Below are positions 1 to 8,654 of a stretch of 64,000 nt of DNA, piece after piece (within the stretch, counting starts at the first letter, position 1; each line of letters opens with the position of its first letter). The notes beneath the pieces were generated by a model. It was not told where the DNA came from. It ran no database searches and was given only the letters and a program-made list of their open reading frames with translations. The stretch covers positions 16,866-80,865 of the forward strand of contig JBGTNI010000010.1 of NCBI GenBank assembly GCA_041743105.1. The letters are read 5' to 3'. The position numbers were made by a program, and so were the translations under genes. The stretch is from QHCE01 sp041743105. Its GTDB lineage: Bacteria; Actinomycetota; Actinomycetes; Mycobacteriales; QHCE01.

Positions 1-643
1 CAGCGTCGTCCCCAGCATAGGCCTGGCCTACTTCACCGATGGTGTCGGCAAAATGTCGTGCAGCGCCGGAGTCGTCAACTCCCAGACCGGCGACCTCGTG
101 GGCACCGCCGGCCACTGTTGCAAGCTCGGCCGCAGTTTCTATAAGAACTGGACGTTCGTGCCAGGCCACTCTGCGGGCGAGGCGCCCTACGGCAAATGGC
201 CCGCCCGGCAGCTGTTCACCACGACCGGATGGGCACACCGTCAGGATGACAACGAGGATGTTTGCTTCGCGGCATTGAGCACCGTCAACGGACAGCACAT
301 CTCCCAGGTGGTGGGCGCGAATGCGATCTCGTTTAACGCGTCTGAAAGCGTCGGCGTCCACTCGTTCGGATATCCTGGGCCGGCGCGGCGGTACAACGGT
401 GTGTACTACTGCGCCGGTATTACGTACCCGGACAACTATGCGCATGGCAGCACCGATGTGGCGCTGCCATGCAAAATGGAAGAAGGTTCATCCGGCGGTC
501 TGATGCTGGCAAACTTCAACGGCACCACCGGAACGGTGGTCTCGGTGAACAGCAAGGGCTATGAGGAGGCTCCGGGCGTCATGATGGGTCCACGTTTCGA
601 CTCCAGCATCAAACGGGTCTACGACGTAGCTCAGGTCAGTTAA
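1..643 (+). CDS. Trypsin-like serine protease, 5' end outside window
   Basis: The reading frame is open from the left edge, so the N-terminus and any signal peptide are missing. The visible 213 or so residues cover a chymotrypsin-fold domain: TAGHC holds the catalytic His, NEDVCFAAL carries the Asp region and EGSSGG the nucleophilic Ser. It closely resembles the next gene downstream in the same motifs (TAGH, DVxF, the tyrosine-rich FGYP segment, EGxSGG, TVVSVN), so the two are tandem paralogs. Secreted peptidases of this type act outside the cell; the substrate cannot be inferred. An in-frame ATG at 53 lies inside the protease domain and is not the real start. A hairpin follows the stop. Confidence 0.85.
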   Translation, partial: SVVPSIGLAYFTDGVGKMSCSAGVVNSQTGDLVGTAGHCCKLGRSFYKNWTFVPGHSAGEAPYGKWPARQLFTTTGWAHRQDDNEDVCFAALSTVNGQHISQVVGANAISFNASESVGVHSFGYPGPARRYNGVYYCAGITYPDNYAHGSTDVALPCKMEEGSSGGLMLANFNGTTGTVVSVNSKGYEEAPGVMMGPRFDSSIKRVYDVAQVS

Positions 644-666
644 CAGCGTCGCTATGTATCAAAAGT

Positions 667-689
667 AAACACCGAAAATTTCGGTGTTT
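667..689. terminator. Hairpin after the first protease gene
   Basis: Arms AAACACCGAAA and TTTCGGTGTTT pair perfectly over 11 bp around one central base, 24 bp after the stop codon. There is no clear T tract; many actinobacterial terminators lack one. Confidence 0.55.
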
Positions 690-837
690 GGGCGGTCCGG
701 GACCGCGAACGCCACGACGTTTCAGTACTGTGAGAGCGTCGACATCCCCATGCGGGCGCGCAAGCGAAGCCCGCTCGACATACAGACTCCACATGCACCG
801 CTACTCATAACACGAAGTAGAGAGACAGACTAAAAAC

Positions 838-2034
838 ATGCCGAAACGTAGTTTCCGCTTAATCCTGCTCTTAACCGCCGTAGCCGTTGGCCTCGTGGTG
901 GTCCCCGCATCCGCCGAGACGTTCTTGGGCGACAACAGCGTTCAGGACCAGAAGCTGCCCGACAGCGACAAGGTGGCCCCCAAGGAGATCGTTCCCGACG
1001 ATGTGGTCACCAAGGATCTGACCAGCACTCTGCCCCAGCAGCAAGAAGTTCTGGGCTATTGGAATGAAAAGCGGATAAAGGCGGCCAAGCCAACGCCGCT
1101 TCCGTTGGCGGCACCCCAAGGCCCCAAAGCCACGGGCGGAATACTTGAGAAGGCCACTTCCAAGGACACCGATGGAGTACTAGGAAGCGCCCTGCCCGAC
1201 CAAGGCGGCCTGCCGCAGCTTCCAGGCACTGTGCAAGGTCCGGCCAACACCGAGACTCGTGATGTCGGCCAGGTCGGTAAGAAGCCGGTCAAGAATCCGG
1301 TAGTCACAGATCAAGTGCCCGCCTCGCCTACGCGGACTACAACCCGTAGCGCCTCTGCTAAGCAGTGGACCAGCGGTGGCGCCGTCGTCAAAACCGCGGG
1401 CAAGGTCTTATACACCATGAACGGCCAAGACTTTCGGGGTTCGGCCACTGTGATCCAATCTCGCAACAAGGACACCCTGATCACCGCCGGTCATGTCATC
1501 TATGACGGCGAATACGCCGAAAACGTGACATTCGTACCCGGCTACGACAACGGCAACAAGCCGTACGGCACGTGGACCGCTCGGGCACTGCGGGCGCCCA
1601 AAGCCTGGATCCAGCGCAGCAATTCGAACGACCACAGCCACGATGTGGGTTTTATAGTACTGAACAAGCGCGACGGCAAGCACATATCCGACGTGGTGGG
1701 TGCACAGAAGATCGCCTTCAACGCCGGTAAGGATAGGCCGATCTACGCCTTCGGCTACCCCCAGTACTCGCCGTACAACGGGGAGACGATGCACTTCTGC
1801 AGTGACACGGCCAGCGCCGACCGGCGAACCTCCAGCACCACCGTCCAGGGTATTAGGTGCGATATGACTGAGGGCGCGTCCGGTGGTTGCTGGATTACCG
1901 AAATGCGGTCCTCCGGCGTGGGCACTGTGGTCTCGGTGAACGCCTTCAGCTATAAAGACGATCTAGACACCATGATGGGTCCGATGTTGGGAAGCGCGGC
2001 GAAGGCGGCATACGACCAGGCCCAGCGCTTGTGA
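838..2034 (+). CDS. Secreted trypsin-like serine protease
   Basis: The 398-residue protein starts with a clear Sec signal (Lys/Arg, then a hydrophobic stretch, then PASA cleavage near residue 26). A Pro/Lys/Thr-rich region of about 140 residues follows and looks like a propeptide or wall-spanning linker. The C-terminal domain of about 215 residues has the catalytic triad: His in TAGHV, Asp in SHDVGF, Ser in TEGASGG. It is a paralog of the upstream gene, 195 bp away, which has its own hairpin, so the two may be transcribed separately. The family is known as extracellular S1-like peptidases (glutamyl endopeptidase or trypsin-like). Specificity is not predictable from what is visible. Confidence 0.9.
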   Translation: MPKRSFRLILLLTAVAVGLVVVPASAETFLGDNSVQDQKLPDSDKVAPKEIVPDDVVTKDLTSTLPQQQEVLGYWNEKRIKAAKPTPLPLAAPQGPKATGGILEKATSKDTDGVLGSALPDQGGLPQLPGTVQGPANTETRDVGQVGKKPVKNPVVTDQVPASPTRTTTRSASAKQWTSGGAVVKTAGKVLYTMNGQDFRGSATVIQSRNKDTLITAGHVIYDGEYAENVTFVPGYDNGNKPYGTWTARALRAPKAWIQRSNSNDHSHDVGFIVLNKRDGKHISDVVGAQKIAFNAGKDRPIYAFGYPQYSPYNGETMHFCSDTASADRRTSSTTVQGIRCDMTEGASGGCWITEMRSSGVGTVVSVNAFSYKDDLDTMMGPMLGSAAKAAYDQAQRL

Positions 2035-2087
2035 GCTTGTTTGCCCCGCACGGCGTGTGAGGTAAGCGCGGTACGGATGAAGTACGC

Positions 2088-2140
2088 GACAACTTGTGCC
2101 ATGTTGTCCCTGGTCTTGGGATAGCATGGCACAAGTTGTC
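2088..2140. terminator. Dispersed palindrome, copy 1 (likely terminator)
   Basis: Perfect 16-bp arms, GACAACTTGTGCCATG at 2088-2103 and its complement at 2125-2140, lie 54 bp after the protease stop. The central sequence is nearly identical to that of the palindrome at 61981-62038 when the latter is read on the opposite strand. This is a repeated element rather than a chance hairpin. Confidence 0.75.
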
Positions 2141-2156
2141 CCAAGGCCAATGTAGC

Positions 2157-2322
2157 TAAGAGTGTCTGCCAATAGGTCGTTCGTTGCGAGGTGGTTCCTG
2201 GTCGAGGATGGCAAGGCGGAGAAGGAGACCATGCTGGATGCATGGGCGACGACGACAACGCCGCCAGCCGAAGCGCCAGGGAACACCGCAGTAGAACAGT
2301 TACCTATTGGCAGACACCCTTA
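2157..2322. repeat. Structured intergenic repeat, copy B1
   Basis: Terminal arms TAAGAGTGTCTGCCAATAGG at 2157 and its near-perfect complement ending at 2322 pair 20 of 21. The interior contains GGTCGAGGATGGCAAGGCGG, then a central hairpin CCATGC-TGGAT-GCATGG, then GCGACGACGACAACGCCGCC. The interior recurs in inverted orientation at 27661-27843, where the outer arms are different. It sits just before the Shine-Dalgarno sequence of the DUF2631 gene. Confidence 0.8.
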
Positions 2323-2339
2323 ACCAGCACGGAGTAATC

Positions 2340-2558
2340 GTGTCAGCAGAAGAGGTCACGTCGGCCGACCAACGTAAACCCGAGAACATCAAAGTCTGGC
2401 GGCTCGGGTGGCTTCTGGTCGCCGCGCTTATCGCCAGCATGCTGTTCGGCAATCACCAAGGACGGATGGCCAACATCTGGCTGCTGTCGCTCGTGGGTCT
2501 GATCTTGACCGGTCTCGCCGGTGACTACGCGATGCGAAAGCGCGGTATTAAGCAGTAG
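2340..2558 (+). CDS. DUF2631 family membrane protein
   Basis: A 72-residue protein with two membrane segments (about residues 24-39 and 47-62) separated by a short basic loop, and a basic C-terminus. The pattern and neighbourhood match DUF2631 proteins such as M. tuberculosis Rv2876, which lies near cdsA-frr-pyrH there too. Function is unknown. GTG at 2340 was chosen because GGAG lies 5 nt upstream. A longer frame from a TTG at 2307 would run through the arm of the repeat element and is unlikely. The gene is divergent in direction from the DivIVA/cdsA block that follows. Confidence 0.7.
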   Translation: MSAEEVTSADQRKPENIKVWRLGWLLVAALIASMLFGNHQGRMANIWLLSLVGLILTGLAGDYAMRKRGIKQ

Positions 2559-2610
2559 CCGCTGGCCTTCCGACGGCACCAGACGGGCATTCAAGCCCCG
2601 TAGCGAACCG

Positions 2611-2796
2611 TCAGGTGGATGACTGGCAAGGCCGCAGCGAGCGCCAGCCCTCGGTGGGACGCTGGAATCCAGGTGGATGACTGGCAAGGCCGCAGGAGCC
2701 GACGCCTACGCTATGCTCACGGCCGGCTCGCAAGCTGCGCCGGGCATAGGCGAGGCGACGAGAACGCCGCCAGGCGCCGCCTGGAGCCAGCGTCAC
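2611..2796. repeat. Structured intergenic repeat, copy D2 (with internal duplication)
   Basis: The segment GGTGGATGACTGGCAAGGCC occurs twice, near 2615 and 2671. The second copy continues through CGCAGGAGCCG into a hairpin (CTATGC near 2711, GCATAG near 2754) and then GGCGACGAGAACGCCGCC. This is the same skeleton as copies D1, D3 and F. The outer arms pair only partly. The right arm overlaps the stop codon of the DivIVA-domain gene at 2793-2795. Confidence 0.65.
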
Positions 2797-3863
2797 CCTA
2801 GGCGGCGGTGGAAGAGGTCCCTAAGTTCGCGTAACGCCGCGTCGATCTCCTGCTCGAAGTAGCCACCCTGCACCAGCGTGAACTGGCTGGGGTCGAAATC
2901 GGCGTCAGTAACTTGAGCGCTGGCTTGACCGCCCATGGCAGCAGCAATAGCATCCCACAGCCGCTCCACCTGGGAGGGCTCGTATCCGCTGCCGAAGCGG
3001 CGGAGTTTAAACGTATCCTGTAGCTCGGAGAGTCGATCTTTGTCCGCTTGGATGAATGGGGAGACATCCCCACCGTAGGTGGGCACTTCCACGGTCATTT
3101 CGGTCTTGCCGTGTCGCGGCGCGTAAGGGTCGACGCTGGGCCTGGGGGCCGAACGGGCCACACCATTAGATCGCGCCACGCGTGCGGCGACGCTGGACGG
3201 CGCCGCCGGTCCTGGAGACACCGCTGGGACATCGGCCGCAGTGGAGGGCCATCCGGCGGGCGACACTGCCGGTCCAGGCATTGGGCGTGGCGTGGCGTTG
3301 CGTGAACGCGGCCGGGGAGCAACGGGGCTGGAACTGGGCGCCGGACGTGAACGCGGTGGCTCAGCGGAGTTTGCCCCCATGCCGCGTGTGGTCACTTGGT
3401 CGTCAGGATACGTGCCGGTGACACTGGAGGGCACAACACGCGGCGCTGCGCCTAAATCAGCAAAGGACAGGTCGTCATCGGAGGCGCTGGATCGGTAGAT
3501 CCCAGGGGAGAACTCCACCTCTTCAGGTGTGCGCTCAGCCGCCACACTCGAGCCAACCGTCAACGCAAGGGACTTGCGTTGACCCAAGGCAGGAAAGCCA
3601 CTGGAGCCTCGCACCGAGCCGGGATCGTCCATGAACTCTTCCAGCTGGCGCTCCAGTCGGTCGAGTTCCATGTCGACATGCCACTCGTCGTAGCCGCCCC
3701 ATCGGGTCTTGAAGATGACGTCGCGGACTTCGTCGGGGCCCACGGGGTCGGCGATGGCTTCACCAGCGAGTGTGGCCTCCACGCGGTCAAGAAAGTTATC
3801 GACCTCGTCAGCTTTATACCCACGACGTAGTGCACGCCGCTTGAACCGCTGGCCCCGCTCCAT
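2793..3863 (-). CDS. DivIVA domain-containing protein
   Basis: A 356-residue cytoplasmic protein. Residues 3-30 form a DivIVA-like N-terminal motif (RGYKADEVDNFLDRVEATL). A second copy of the motif lies near the C-terminus (GSGYEPSQVERLWDAI). Between them is a long Pro/Ser/Ala-rich disordered region. DivIVA/Wag31 proteins recognise curved membrane and organise polar growth in actinobacteria. This one is not canonical Wag31, because it lacks the long coiled coil and has two motifs, so its role is inferred only as cell-envelope or division related. ATG at 3863 has GAGAGG 10 nt upstream; longer in-frame starts exist but lack a site. It follows cdsA on the same strand, 93 bp downstream. Confidence 0.75.
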   Translation of the reverse strand: MERGQRFKRRALRRGYKADEVDNFLDRVEATLAGEAIADPVGPDEVRDVIFKTRWGGYDEWHVDMELDRLERQLEEFMDDPGSVRGSSGFPALGQRKSLALTVGSSVAAERTPEEVEFSPGIYRSSASDDDLSFADLGAAPRVVPSSVTGTYPDDQVTTRGMGANSAEPPRSRPAPSSSPVAPRPRSRNATPRPMPGPAVSPAGWPSTAADVPAVSPGPAAPSSVAARVARSNGVARSAPRPSVDPYAPRHGKTEMTVEVPTYGGDVSPFIQADKDRLSELQDTFKLRRFGSGYEPSQVERLWDAIAAAMGGQASAQVTDADFDPSQFTLVQGGYFEQEIDAALRELRDLFHRRLG

Positions 3864-3956
3864 GCCTGACACACCTCTCAATTTACCTCGCAACGTATCG
3901 ATGCCCGCTGCCCCCGGTACAGCAAGACATGAACTACATAACACCATGCCTGCGAC

Positions 3957-4901
3957 CTACGCCACGGGCAGGTACCACGTGAGCAACAGGTAAGCGACGG
4001 GCGATGCGACCAAAACGGAATCAAAACGGTCCATAACACCGCCGTGACCCGGTAACAACTTCCCCATATCTTTCACGCCCACGTCGCGCTTTACCAGCGA
4101 TTCCGCTAAATCGCCCACGATCGCGGCTGCCGATACAGTCAGACCGAAGATGACACCATGCCACCACACGTCCTCAAGGCTCCAGACCAGCGCTCCCGCG
4201 CCGACCAGGGCGCCCAATAGCAGCGACCCGGCGGTACCCTCCCATGTCTTACCTGGACTGATGGTGGGGCACATACGATGCCGGCCGATCAGCGAGCCGA
4301 CGAGATATCCACCGACGTCGCTGGCAACCGTCACCGCGACCATGGCCAGCACCCGCTTCACGCCGTCGGTCGGTGCCAGCAACAGCACCACGAAACCGGC
4401 CAGGAATGGCACATATGAGACCGTCAGCGTCGCGCCGGCAACATCGCGGGCATACCCGACCGGTCCTTCCGGTAGGCGCCAGAGCATCACCGCTACCACC
4501 GTGACCACCCAGCCGATCACCAACGCCTGGGGGCCAGTGAGCCAGACCAGTGGAACAATCCCCACGCCACCGACCAGTAACGGCGCCACAGGCGGATGCG
4601 CGCCGCTGTGCTCGATAGCCCGAATAAGTTCCCAGGTAGCCAAAGCGACGGCCACAGCGATCACAATGAGGAACGCCGGTCGGTATACCAACAACGGCGC
4701 CAGCATCAGCGCGGCCATGGCGACACCTACACCCAGCCCCATTAACAGGTTTCGTGGTGGCGCGAAGGTAGCAGGGGCGGAGGTGCAGGTTGTTCCGGCG
4801 CCAGCCCGATGCCGACCAATATGGTGCCGGGGTGCGCGCACGACATGCTCCGGCAACATCTGGCCCGGGTCCGGCTGCTGCGGTGAAGCAAGTGCAGGCA
4901 C
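3957..4901 (-). CDS. cdsA: Phosphatidate cytidylyltransferase
   Basis: CdsA makes CDP-diacylglycerol from CTP and phosphatidate at the membrane, the precursor of phosphatidylinositol, cardiolipin and phosphatidylethanolamine. The 314-residue protein has a variable N-terminus of about 50 residues, then about eight hydrophobic segments. The family signature is complete near the C-terminus: SLVKRDVGVKD, then LLPGHGGVMDRFDS. GKTWEGT, another conserved motif, precedes it. The GTG start at 4901 has AGAGG 10 nt upstream, and the start lies 4 bp after the frr stop, so the two are probably co-transcribed and coupled. Confidence 0.95.
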   Translation of the reverse strand: MPALASPQQPDPGQMLPEHVVRAPRHHIGRHRAGAGTTCTSAPATFAPPRNLLMGLGVGVAMAALMLAPLLVYRPAFLIVIAVAVALATWELIRAIEHSGAHPPVAPLLVGGVGIVPLVWLTGPQALVIGWVVTVVAVMLWRLPEGPVGYARDVAGATLTVSYVPFLAGFVVLLLAPTDGVKRVLAMVAVTVASDVGGYLVGSLIGRHRMCPTISPGKTWEGTAGSLLLGALVGAGALVWSLEDVWWHGVIFGLTVSAAAIVGDLAESLVKRDVGVKDMGKLLPGHGGVMDRFDSVLVASPVAYLLLTWYLPVA

Positions 4902-4905
4902 TGCT

Positions 4906-5463
4906 TCAGACCTCTAGCAGTTCTGATTCCTTGTGTTTCATCAGCTCGTCGACCTGGTTAACGTATTCGGTCGTGGTGTCGTCAAGCTCTTTCTCGGCCC
5001 GGCGGACCTCATCTTCACCGGCCTCCCCGTCACGCTGGATGCGGTCAAGCTCTTCCTTGGCTTTGCGGCGAATGTTTCGGATGGAAACCTTGGCGTCTTC
5101 ACCCTTCGTGCGAGCAACTTTCACCAACTCGCGGCGCCGTTCTTGGGTGAGCTGTGGGAAGACGACCCGTAGTATTGAACCGTCGTTGGTGGGGTTTACG
5201 CCGAGGTCAGAGGCTCGGATTGCCTTCTCCATCTCGGCAAGCTGCGAGGCGTCGTACGGTTTGATGACTGCCATTCGCGCCTCCGGGATGTTGACCGACG
5301 CCAGCTGCGGCAGCGGCGTGGGAGCACCGTAGTAGTCCACCACAATCTTCCCGAACATCGCGGGAGCGGCGCGGCCGGTGCGGATTGCACCCAGGTCAGC
5401 CTTAGCGACCTCAATCGCCTTGCTCATCTTTTCTATTGCCTCGAGAAAGGCTTCCTCGATCAT
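4906..5463 (-). CDS. frr: Ribosome recycling factor
   Basis: RRF splits post-termination ribosomes together with EF-G. The 185-residue length is exactly that of the family, and the conserved blocks are visible: an N-terminal helix region EAFLEAIEKMSKAIEVAK, then GRAAPAMF, PYDASQL, NPTNDGS, and the long helical C-terminal half rich in Arg/Lys/Glu. ATG at 5463 is preceded by AAGGAC. The open frame continues upstream through repeat element D1, but that extension does not look like RRF. The gene is part of the pyrH-frr-cdsA cluster. Confidence 0.97.
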   Translation of the reverse strand: MIEEAFLEAIEKMSKAIEVAKADLGAIRTGRAAPAMFGKIVVDYYGAPTPLPQLASVNIPEARMAVIKPYDASQLAEMEKAIRASDLGVNPTNDGSILRVVFPQLTQERRRELVKVARTKGEDAKVSIRNIRRKAKEELDRIQRDGEAGEDEVRRAEKELDDTTTEYVNQVDELMKHKESELLEV

Positions 5464-5508
5464 GGATGTCCTTAAGTGTGCGGGCGGAATCATTGTAGGT
5501 CTGAGCTG

Positions 5509-5668
5509 AGCGGTCATCAGGTGTTTCCTGCCAAGGCCGCAGGAGCCGCCGTGTACAGCTGTGCATTCTAACTTCCGTCCACGCCAGCGGAATGGTACAC
5601 AAGGCGAGAGCCCGGGTGCGGGTGTCCCGCATGAGCACAGCGCCGGCAAGGAGCACCTGATGACCGCT
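5509..5668. repeat. Structured intergenic repeat, copy D1
   Basis: Perfect 15-bp arms, AGCGGTCATCAGGTG at 5509-5523 and CACCTGATGACCGCT at 5654-5668, enclose the core CCAAGGCCGCAGGAGCCGCC, a stem GTGTAC/GTACAC, and AAGGCGAGAGCCCGGGTG. The pyrH stop codon (5667-5669) overlaps the right arm. The element lies between pyrH and frr, which are usually co-transcribed. Confidence 0.8.
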
Positions 5669-6431
5669 ACGTAATCAAAGTACCGATTTTTTCGCCTCTA
5701 ACGGCCCGGCCGATATTGCCGTCGGTCAGCAGATCGAAAACCACCATAGGCATGCTGTTATCCATACACAAACTCACCGCGGTCGCATCCGCCACCTGCA
5801 AATTTCGATTGAGCACCTCGGAGTAACCGAGCCGCTCGAACTTCACCGCACCGGGAACCTTCTTGGGATCGGCATCGTACACTCCGTCCACTTGCGTTGC
5901 CTTGAGTACCACTTCGGCACCGATCTCCAGTGCACGTTGTGCAGCGACGGTGTCGGTGGAGAAATAGGGCATCCCGGTTCCGGCGCCAAAGATCACCACC
6001 CGACCCTTCTCTAGGTGCCGGATGGCGCGGCGTGGGATGTAGGGCTCCGCGACCTGCCCCATGGTGATCGCGGTCTGCACTCGGGTGTCGATGCCGAGCT
6101 TTTCCAAGAAGTCTTGCAACGCCAGGCAGTTCATCACGGTGGCGAGCATCCCCATGTAATCGGAGCGTGCCCGGTCCATGCCCCGCTGAGACAGTTCCGC
6201 ACCGCGAAAGTAGTTACCGCCGCCGACGACGACGGCTAGCTCCACGCCGGCACGCACTACCTCGGCGATCTGGCGGGCAATCGTCGCGACCACGTCGGGA
6301 TCGACTCCCAGGCGGCCGCCGCCGAATACCTCGCCGGAGAGTTTCAGCAACACACGCCGCCACTGCCGCCGCGCGACTACATCGCCCGAGGCCATATCGT
6401 CGGAGGCATTGACCTCATCGTTATGAGTCAC
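5667..6431 (-). CDS. pyrH: UMP kinase
   Basis: PyrH phosphorylates UMP to UDP with ATP in pyrimidine nucleotide synthesis. The 254-residue amino-acid-kinase fold shows KLSGEVFGG near the N-terminus, VVGGGNYFRG, a TDTVAAQRALEIGAEVVLKAT segment in two adjoining blocks, VDGVYDADPK and the C-terminal SMPMVVFDL. The first 25 residues are variable, as in other actinobacterial enzymes. GTG at 6431 follows AGGGGA. It lies downstream of tsf on the same strand and upstream of frr, from which it is separated by a repeat element. Confidence 0.96.
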   Translation of the reverse strand: MTHNDEVNASDDMASGDVVARRQWRRVLLKLSGEVFGGGRLGVDPDVVATIARQIAEVVRAGVELAVVVGGGNYFRGAELSQRGMDRARSDYMGMLATVMNCLALQDFLEKLGIDTRVQTAITMGQVAEPYIPRRAIRHLEKGRVVIFGAGTGMPYFSTDTVAAQRALEIGAEVVLKATQVDGVYDADPKKVPGAVKFERLGYSEVLNRNLQVADATAVSLCMDNSMPMVVFDLLTDGNIGRAVRGEKIGTLIT

Positions 6432-6501
6432 GATGTCCCCTACCGTCGCGTGCTGGGCATTACTAATCAGAGCGAAAGTAGCTCAAGATACAGTCTTCTG
6501 A

Positions 6502-6537
6502 CCTAAATTTAGGCTAATTTCGGGCTGACTTAGTAAC
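6502..6537. promoter_or_regulatory. Palindrome plus a 20-base motif shared with 42241-42260
   Basis: CCTAAATTTAGG is a perfect 12-bp palindrome at 6502-6513. It is followed by TTTCGGGCTGACTTAGTAAC at 6518-6537, which recurs with one change at 42241-42260. Both sites are intergenic, here between tsf and pyrH. A role as promoter or operator is possible but not shown. Confidence 0.35.
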
Positions 6538-6565
6538 AATCGACTCAGCCGGGGCCGTTCGTCAC

Positions 6566-7402
6566 TTAGAGCGTCCGCCCGACCTCGAGCCGGCTGAAGG
6601 CGGTCACCGTGACACCGGCGGCCTCCAATAGAGCATTCACAGTCTTCTTGCTGTCTTGCACCGAAGACTGCTCCAACAGCACCGAGTCCTTGAAGAAGCC
6701 ATTGAGGCGACCCTCCACAATCTTCGGTATTGCGCCATCGGGCTTACCTTCCTCGCGGGCAGTCTGCTCGGCGATACGACGCTCGCTTGCGACAACCTCG
6801 GAAGGAACCTGATCGCGGGAGATGTACCTGGGGCGCATGGCCGCAATCTGCATCGCGGCGTTGCGCGCGGCAGCCGAAGCCGTTGCGGTGTCGCCGTCGG
6901 CCTGGTAGGAAACCAGCACACCAACCTGCGGCGGTAAATCAGCATTGCGTCGGTGCAGATACACCACCACCGGCGCATCGAGTGCCGCAGCGCGGCTCAC
7001 CACGATCTTCTCACCGATCACGGCCGAGGTTTCTTCGATGGCCTGCGCAACGGTCCGCCCATCGGAAAGCGCAGCGGCCAGCAGGTCGGTAGCGTCGTGG
7101 ATCCGCGTAGCATCGACCGCGGCCACGATCTGTTCACCCAGCTGCTGGAACTGCTCGTTCTTAGCGACGAAGTCAGTCTCGCAGTTGAGTTCGACCAACG
7201 CCGAACCAGCGTGAGCGATCAGGCCATTGGCCGCGGTGCGGCCAGACCGCTTGCCCACGTCTTTGGCGCCTTTCACCCGTAGCAGCTCCACGGCCTTGTC
7301 GAAGTCGCCATCGGATGCTTCCAGCGCTTTCTTGCAGTCCATCATTCCCGCGGCGGTGAGGTCGCGGAGCTTTTTGACGTCAGCGGCTGAGTAGGTACTC
7401 AT
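6566..7402 (-). CDS. tsf: Elongation factor Ts
   Basis: EF-Ts exchanges GDP for GTP on EF-Tu. The 278-residue protein starts with the UBA-like domain (VKKLRDLTAAGMMDCKKAL), followed by the signature ELNCETDFVAKNEQF in the core domain. It continues through the dimerisation and C-terminal modules (GRLNGFFKDSVLLEQ). The length fits actinobacterial homologs. ATG at 7402 is preceded by GAAAGAAAG about 5 nt away. It follows rpsB on the same strand; repeat copy E lies between them. Confidence 0.97.
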   Translation of the reverse strand: MSTYSAADVKKLRDLTAAGMMDCKKALEASDGDFDKAVELLRVKGAKDVGKRSGRTAANGLIAHAGSALVELNCETDFVAKNEQFQQLGEQIVAAVDATRIHDATDLLAAALSDGRTVAQAIEETSAVIGEKIVVSRAAALDAPVVVYLHRRNADLPPQVGVLVSYQADGDTATASAAARNAAMQIAAMRPRYISRDQVPSEVVASERRIAEQTAREEGKPDGAIPKIVEGRLNGFFKDSVLLEQSSVQDSKKTVNALLEAAGVTVTAFSRLEVGRTL

Positions 7403-7444
7403 GACTCACTTTCTTTCCGATTTGTCTGCCTAAAGCGACCACCA

Positions 7445-7532
7445 CTAGGTTACTGCCTAGGCCACGGGAGCCACCGCGTGCACATAGTATGGCAAGGCGG
7501 CTCAGGATATCGGAACGTCGGCAGGGGCCTAG
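7445..7532. repeat. Structured intergenic repeat, copy E
   Basis: Aligned to copy A at 18769-18861 read on the minus strand: both contain CTGCCTAGGCC, GGGAGCC or AGGAGCC, CCGCGTGC and GCAAGGCGGCTCA in order. The outer arms CTAGGTTACTGCC and GGCAGGGGCCTAG pair 10 of 13. It lies between rpsB and tsf. Confidence 0.65.
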
Positions 7533-7542
7533 TAGACGATGA

Positions 7543-8331
7543 CTATTTGTTGGCGCCCTCGAGCAGCTCGCGCTCCCATTCGGCGAGAGGTTCGCCTGAA
7601 CCCAGACCAGCCGCCTCCGGTTTAGCGTCAGCCTCAGCAGCACCCGCGCGTGCAAGCAGACCGTCGGCTACCGCATCGGCGATAACTCGGGTGAGTAGGC
7701 CGGCGCTGCGAATCGCGTCGTCATTACCCGGAATCGGATAGTCAACCTCATCGGGGTCACAGTTGGTATCGAGCACCGCAATGATGGGAATGCCCAACTT
7801 GCGGGCCTCGTCCACCGCTATGTGCTCTTTCTTGGTGTCGACTATCCAGACGGCACTGGGGAGACGCTGCATGTCACGCAGCCCACCCAGGGTGCGGTCC
7901 AGCTTCTCCCGCTCGCGGCGAAGCACTAGGGCTTCTTTCTTGGTGAGCACGTTCTCTCCACCGGTCTGCTCGATGACCTCAAGCTCCTTGAGGCGCTGCA
8001 ACCGCTTATACACAGTGGAGAAGTTGGTGAGCATGCCGCCGAGCCAACGCTGATTCACGTAGGGCATACCGACACGCTGGGCCTGGGAGGCTATAGCCTC
8101 TTGTGCCTGCTTCTTGGTTCCGATGAACAGAATCGAACCCCCGTGGGCCACCGTCTCGCGAATGTATTCGAAGGCGCGGTCGATGTAGCCCAGGGTCTGC
8201 TGCAGGTCAATGATGTAAATGCCGTTGCGGTCGGTGAAAATGAACCGCTTCATCTTCGGGTTCCACCGGCGCGTTTGATGGCCAAAGTGCACGCCGCTTT
8301 CCAGCAGCTGTCGCATAGTTACTACAGCCAT
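7543..8331 (-). CDS. rpsB: 30S ribosomal protein S2
   Basis: A 262-residue S2 protein with all conserved blocks: LLESGVHFGHQTRRWNPKM, the IIDLQQTL segment, FIGTKKQAQEAI, VNQRWLGGMLTN, and DTNCDPDEVDYPIPGNDDA. The C-terminal 35 residues are an acidic/Ala-rich tail typical of actinobacteria. ATG at 8331 has AGAAAGG upstream. The open frame runs further 5' through the leader but is not conserved-looking. It heads the rpsB-tsf-pyrH-frr-cdsA cluster. Confidence 0.97.
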   Translation of the reverse strand: MAVVTMRQLLESGVHFGHQTRRWNPKMKRFIFTDRNGIYIIDLQQTLGYIDRAFEYIRETVAHGGSILFIGTKKQAQEAIASQAQRVGMPYVNQRWLGGMLTNFSTVYKRLQRLKELEVIEQTGGENVLTKKEALVLRREREKLDRTLGGLRDMQRLPSAVWIVDTKKEHIAVDEARKLGIPIIAVLDTNCDPDEVDYPIPGNDDAIRSAGLLTRVIADAVADGLLARAGAAEADAKPEAAGLGSGEPLAEWERELLEGANK

Positions 8332-8580
8332 GGCGGTGCCATGCCTTTCTCTCACGCGGGCCTGGGCCCGCTCCTCGGTTGTCGCCGGCACATCGATGGT
8401 GCCCGCCCTAACGCCTAGAGCTCGCCGTGGCGGGCCCGAAACCGGGACCGAGGAGGCTTGCCGTTGTCCTAAGTGCGGACGGTCTAAGCGCATGTAGTCG
8501 GATCGGTGGTGCCGATCCGCTGATGGATAGTGGGCCCAAGTATACGCTGCAGACCCCGCCATGGCGGTAGCAGCATGGGT

Positions 8581-8620
8581 CCACAGTCGCTTGAGCGATG
8601 CACAGGACGCGCGACTGTGG
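8581..8620. promoter_or_regulatory. Inverted repeat in the divergent rpsB / M23 promoter region
   Basis: CCACAGTCGC at 8581-8590 and GCGACTGTGG at 8611-8620 pair perfectly with a 20-nt spacer, 34 bp before the M23 peptidase start and about 250 bp upstream of rpsB. Because it lies between two divergent genes it is more likely an operator or leader structure than a terminator. Confidence 0.35.
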
Positions 8621-8654
8621 TGTATGAGCGGCTACCCGACGTGATCATGAGAAC

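Noticed and set aside
2307..2339. Upstream TTG start for the DUF2631 gene
   Set aside because: It would translate the repeat arm, and GTG at 2340 has a proper ribosome site.
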